A stretch of 9,272 nucleotides of DNA. It comes from an uncultured Bacteroidota bacterium. Lineage in GTDB: Bacteria > Bacteroidota > Bacteroidia > Flavobacteriales > Flavobacteriaceae. Below, piece after piece: positions 6,196 to 9,272 of this stretch. The position numbers were made by a program, and so were the translations under genes. Numbering within the stretch: position 1 is the first letter of the stretch; every line of letters starts with the position of its first letter. Where the stretch lies: NCBI GenBank assembly GCA_903837025.1, contig CAILTC010000566.1, forward strand, positions 1 through 9,272, given 5' to 3'. The notes under the pieces are model-generated. The model did not search any database and had not been told where the DNA came from. It saw only the letters and a list, made by a program, of their open reading frames with translations.

Positions 6196-7482
6196 TTAAA
6201 AAGTCTTCGAAACTTTATCGATGGCTTGAATGGTATAATCTAAGTCTTCATAAGAAAGTGCATCGGTAATAAACCAAGTTTCATAAGCCGATGGCGCAAT
6301 ATAAATTCCTTCATTCAACAAACCATGGAAGAATTTCTTGAAAGTTTCGTTATCTCCTTTTGCGGCAGATTGAAAATCGACCACAGCCTCAGCTGCAAAA
6401 TGTACCGAAATCATTGACCCAATTTGGTTGATGGTAAAAGTCACCTTATTTTCTTTCAACACTTTATCAATTCCAGCAGCCAAATAAGCTGTTTTTTCTT
6501 CTAATCTTTTAAAAATAGCTCTGTCAGAATCTAATGCTTGCAACATCGCTAATCCTGCAGCCATGGCTAACGGGTTTCCTGATAATGTTCCCGCTTGATA
6601 AACAGGGCCAAGAGGCGCTAAATAATTCATTATTTCATTTCTTGCTGCAAAAGCACCAACTGGCAAACCTCCACCAATTACTTTTCCGAAACAAACAATA
6701 TCTGCTTTGATGTTGAATAATTCTTGAACTCCGCCCGGAGCGAGTCTGAATCCTGTCATCACCTCATCAAAAATCAATAGTATATCATTGTCAGTACACA
6801 ATTGGCGTAAGCCTTCAAGAAAACCTTTATTAGGAGGAATACAGCCCATATTTCCGGCAACAGCTTCTACAATTATGGCAGCAATTTCGTTTTTATTGGC
6901 TTCGATCAAAGTGGCTACGTTTTCTAAATCATTGTATCTTGCCAGCAAAGTATCTTTGGCAGTTCCGGCAGTTACACCGGGACTATTTGGAGATCCAAAA
7001 GTGATCGCTCCACTTCCGGCTTGTATCAAGAACGAATCCGAATGACCGTGATAACAACCAGCAAATTTGATAATTTTATCTTTTTTGGTAAATCCGCGAG
7101 CTAATCTTACGGCGCTCATACACGCTTCGGTTCCTGAATTGACGAATCGTATCTTGTCAATATTTGGTACCATTGCAACGGCTAAAGCTGCGATTTGAGT
7201 TTCTAATTCGGTTGGCATTCCGAAGGAGGTTCCCAATTTCGCTTTTTCAGTAATCGCATCAATTACAGGTTGATAGGCATGGCCCAAAATCATTGGCCCC
7301 CAAGAATTGATATAATCTATTAATTTATTTCCGTCTTCGTCTATCAAATAAGCACCTTTGGCACTTTTGACAAAAATTGGAGTTCCGCCAACTGCTTTGA
7401 AGGCACGAACAGGTGAATTTACACCTCCTGGAATTACTTTTTCTGCTTCTGCAAAAAGCTGACTACTTCTTTGATAGTTCAT
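6196..7482 (-). CDS. hemL: Glutamate-1-semialdehyde 2,1-aminomutase HemL
   Basis: HemL is a PLP enzyme that converts glutamate-1-semialdehyde to 5-aminolevulinate, the second step of the C5 route to haem, and acts in the cytoplasm. At 428 residues it matches the family's usual length of about 426-430. Visible motifs are [11 protein letters not shown] (18-28), NSGTEA (115-120), the YHGHSD element (144-149), FDEVMTGFR (238-246, with the cofactor-ring Asp D239), the PLP-binding lysine K267 in [15 protein letters not shown], and [13 protein letters not shown] (298-310). Nothing is missing or truncated. The ATG at 7482 has no Shine-Dalgarno because a heptamer repeat array abuts it. It is the last gene of a minus-strand cluster, 57 bp after the glucosaminidase gene, and ends at the bidirectional terminator. 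No haem-pathway neighbour is in the window. Confidence 0.98.
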   Translation of the reverse strand: MNYQRSSQLFAEAEKVIPGGVNSPVRAFKAVGGTPIFVKSAKGAYLIDEDGNKLIDYINSWGPMILGHAYQPVIDAITEKAKLGTSFGMPTELETQIAALAVAMVPNIDKIRFVNSGTEACMSAVRLARGFTKKDKIIKFAGCYHGHSDSFLIQAGSGAITFGSPNSPGVTAGTAKDTLLARYNDLENVATLIEANKNEIAAIIVEAVAGNMGCIPPNKGFLEGLRQLCTDNDILLIFDEVMTGFRLAPGGVQELFNIKADIVCFGKVIGGGLPVGAFAARNEIMNYLAPLGPVYQAGTLSGNPLAMAAGLAMLQALDSDRAIFKRLEEKTAYLAAGIDKVLKENKVTFTINQIGSMISVHFAAEAVVDFQSAAKGDNETFKKFFHGLLNEGIYIAPSAYETWFITDALSYEDLDYTIQAIDKVSKTF

Positions 7483-7531
7483 TTAGAGTTTAGATTTTAG
7501 AATATAGAGTATAGAGTATAGATAATAGGAT
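7483..7531. repeat. Seven degenerate heptamer repeats upstream of hemL
   Basis: Read on the plus strand, the 49 bp break exactly into seven units: TTAGAGT, TTAGATT, TTAGAAT, ATAGAGT, ATAGAGT, ATAGATA and ATAGGAT. The consensus is WTAGANT. The array starts at the base next to the hemL ATG and ends 8 bp before the stop codon of the upstream gene, so it fills nearly the whole intergenic gap and occupies the place of the hemL ribosome binding region. Confidence 0.85.
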
Positions 7532-7539
7532 TGAAATTG

Positions 7540-8373
7540 CTATTGCACTTTCAGGCTCTGACCGATTGAAATAGTATTGTCAGACATATTGTTTTTATTT
7601 TTTAATTCATCTATCGAAAGTTTAAATTTTCTTGAAATAGAATACAAAGTATCGCCAGGACTTACTTGATATTCTCTGGGATTAGCGACAACTTTTTCGC
7701 TGGTATAAACAGGGGTTTTATCTAAACTTCCGCCATCATATTTATACAATTGATAGCGCTCGATCAAAGCGATTAATTTAGTTGGATAAAGCGAATCTGT
7801 GGCGTAACCAGAATCTTTCAAGCCATTGGCCCAAGCCTTATAATCTTTTTTATCTAGTGAAAAAAGGGGTAAATACCGTGCACCCGCTGTTAAAAAAAGA
7901 GCGTGATCTCGGAATGAGTCACTGGGGTTATCATATTTTCGAAAGCACTCACCAACCGAATCATCATCATATTTTATACTAGCGCCAGACCAATCTTTGT
8001 GGCATTTTATTCCGAAATGATTGTTGGCCTGAACACATAACGGGCCCGTTCCTGATCCCGATTCTAGAATGGCTTGACCTAAAATTACACTTGCAGGAAT
8101 GCCATATTTTCTCATGTTTGACTGAGCCACTCCATTGTATTTTTCGATATAAGCCAAAATCATTTCATTGGTGACTTTTACTCGGGTAGTAGCTTCGAGA
8201 GTCACTGTTTCCGAATTATTAGTGTTTGATTTCTTTGTGGTAGCTTTTTTATGATTTCTTGCCACCGAGGTTTTCGATTTTGAACCATATCTAGTAGTTT
8301 GAATAACAGACTTTTTCGTATTACAACTTACGAAAACCAAAATCATTATTATGAGTATATATTTTCTAATCAT
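7540..8373 (-). CDS. GH73 glucosaminidase-LysM lipoprotein
   Basis: This is a predicted peptidoglycan hydrolase of 277 residues. A short N-terminal hydrophobic signal ends in FVSC, a lipobox with C17 as the acylated residue; -3 is Phe, which is looser than the usual Leu. A basic Ser/Thr/Lys/Asn-rich linker (about 18-65) follows. The FlgJ-type glucosaminidase domain spans roughly 68-212, with the catalytic Glu of AILESGSG (E104), NNHFGIKC (117-124), FRKYDNPSDSFRDH (144-157) and SGYATDSLYPTKL (188-200). A single LysM domain closes the protein (235-276, YQVSPGDTLYSISRKF). The residues after C17 (NTKK) do not look like an acidic surface-export signal, so I infer the periplasmic face of a membrane. 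It cleaves between GlcNAc and MurNAc if it acts like its family. Its ATG overlaps the stop of the upstream PLP gene (ATGA), showing translational coupling. Confidence 0.92.
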   Translation of the reverse strand: MIRKYILIIMILVFVSCNTKKSVIQTTRYGSKSKTSVARNHKKATTKKSNTNNSETVTLEATTRVKVTNEMILAYIEKYNGVAQSNMRKYGIPASVILGQAILESGSGTGPLCVQANNHFGIKCHKDWSGASIKYDDDSVGECFRKYDNPSDSFRDHALFLTAGARYLPLFSLDKKDYKAWANGLKDSGYATDSLYPTKLIALIERYQLYKYDGGSLDKTPVYTSEKVVANPREYQVSPGDTLYSISRKFKLSIDELKNKNNMSDNTISIGQSLKVQ

Positions 8374-9272
8374 TGAAAATCTATTATTGGTAATTTTTTT
8401 GCTTTTAGTTTCAAATTCATACCTGCAATTCCTTGAATTCCTCCGGTATGAATCAATAAAATTTTTGAGTTTTTGGGGAAATAACCTTTTTCAATCAAAT
8501 CTAAAACGCCAAAAACCATCTTCGCTGTATAAACCGGATCCAAAGGGACTTTATTATCCAGATAAAACTGGTTCATAAACGCGATTAATGCTGGGTTTAC
8601 TTTGCCATAGCCTCCAAAATGGTATGCCGTTATTAATTCCCAATTTTCATTCCTTGCAAAATTACGAATTTCATCTTTTAAAAAATCACCTTTTAAGGCA
8701 GGAAATCCCAAAACTTTTTGGTGGGGTAAAATACTGTTTATGATTCCACTAATTGTTCCGCCAGTTCCTACGGCGCAACATACAAAATCGTACTGAAAAT
8801 CAGCTTCGGTTAGTATTTCTTCGCAGCCTTTGACGGCAAATTCATTAGTTCCACCTTCGGGAACAAGATAAAAATTGCCAAATTTTTGTTTTAAATTTTC
8901 AAGAAAATAAGGTTCATTTTTATGCCGATAATCTTCCCGAGTAATAAATTCGAACTGCATTCCACATTCTTGGGCAAATTTTAGGGTTGGATTATCTGCA
9001 ATTTTACTTTCTAGTTCATCGCCTCGAATAACTCCAATGGTCTTGAAACCATTTTCTTTCCCCGCAAAAGCGGTGGCTGCAATATGATTGGAATAGGCGC
9101 CACCAAAAGTGAGTAGCGTTTGCTGATTTTCGGCTCTTGCCTGGAGAAGATTATACTTTAACTTTCGGTATTTATTGCCCGAAACAATCGGATGAATTAA
9201 ATCTTCGCGCCGAATAGACACGAAGATTTTATTAGAATTTAATTGTATTTCTTGGGTTAAAATTTCTTGCAA
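8370..9272 (-). CDS. ACC deaminase/D-cysteine desulfhydrase family PLP enzyme (5' end at window edge)
   Basis: This is a fold-type II PLP enzyme; about 300 residues are visible, close to full length for the family. The PLP lysine is K34 in SGNKYRKLKYN, followed by GGAYSNHIAATA (57-68, S61/N62) and the phosphate-binding GTGGT loop (169-173). HTGGIQG (275-281) near the end resembles the HTGG of D-cysteine desulfhydrases more than the HLGG of true ACC deaminases, so deamination of aminocyclopropane carboxylate should not be assumed. Bacteroidota members are usually annotated only by family. The last codon in the window on this strand is TTG (9270-9272). No ATG occurs near it, so the real start is probably an ATG a few codons beyond the edge. 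Its TGA stop overlaps the glucosaminidase start, making it the first visible gene of the hemL cluster. Confidence 0.9.
   Translation of the reverse strand: MQEILTQEIQLNSNKIFVSIRREDLIHPIVSGNKYRKLKYNLLQARAENQQTLLTFGGAYSNHIAATAFAGKENGFKTIGVIRGDELESKIADNPTLKFAQECGMQFEFITREDYRHKNEPYFLENLKQKFGNFYLVPEGGTNEFAVKGCEEILTEADFQYDFVCCAVGTGGTISGIINSILPHQKVLGFPALKGDFLKDEIRNFARNENWELITAYHFGGYGKVNPALIAFMNQFYLDNKVPLDPVYTAKMVFGVLDLIEKGYFPKNSKILLIHTGGIQGIAGMNLKLKAKKLPIIDFQ

Noticed and set aside
8351..8578. Plus-strand 75-codon ORF with a hydrophobic start
   Set aside because: It lies antisense across the overlap of two clear minus-strand genes, and its hydrophobic start is largely the complement of AT-rich coding sequence.

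Overview
The window looks like an ordinary chromosomal segment of a Bacteroidota bacterium, most likely Flavobacterium or a close relative. The reasons are the AT-rich sequence, the near absence of Shine-Dalgarno sequences in front of good genes, a TAnnTTTG-type -7 promoter element before nadA, and protein types common in flavobacteria (a short-signal GH73-LysM lipoprotein, a Spy-like secreted protein and a nadA-nadB pair). I did not run any search, so the genus is an inference from style.

Left part (1-2357): an array of about four tandem 56-58 bp repeats runs from the window edge to about 230 and ends at a hairpin terminator for a minus-strand gene (281-2095). That gene encodes a 604-residue protein that I read as a divergent, enlarged relative of the nitronate monooxygenase/FMN TIM-barrel family. 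A 262 bp divergent intergenic region follows, with a promoter, two dyads and a possible 12-codon leader ORF.

Middle part (2358-6175, plus strand): nadA and nadB overlap by one base and form a two-gene operon for the aspartate-to-quinolinate steps of de novo NAD synthesis. A terminator closes it. Then come a Crp/Fnr-type regulator without Fe-S cysteines or a canonical cAMP-binding arginine, and a small exported Spy/CpxP-like protein with a His/Asp-rich tail. A strong bidirectional terminator separates these from the convergent genes on the right.

Right part (6196-9272, minus strand): a likely operon transcribed toward lower coordinates. It contains a PLP enzyme of the ACC deaminase/D-cysteine desulfhydrase family (cut by the window edge), a GH73 glucosaminidase-LysM lipoprotein that overlaps it by 4 bp, and hemL for tetrapyrrole synthesis. 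The 57 bp gap before hemL is almost entirely seven head-to-tail degenerate heptamers.

There is no sign of a mobile element, CRISPR array, phage gene, rRNA or tRNA. The least ordinary items are the hairpin-bearing tandem repeat array, the NMO-like protein with a Cys-containing C-terminal half, the control region of nadA, and the heptamer array abutting the hemL start codon.
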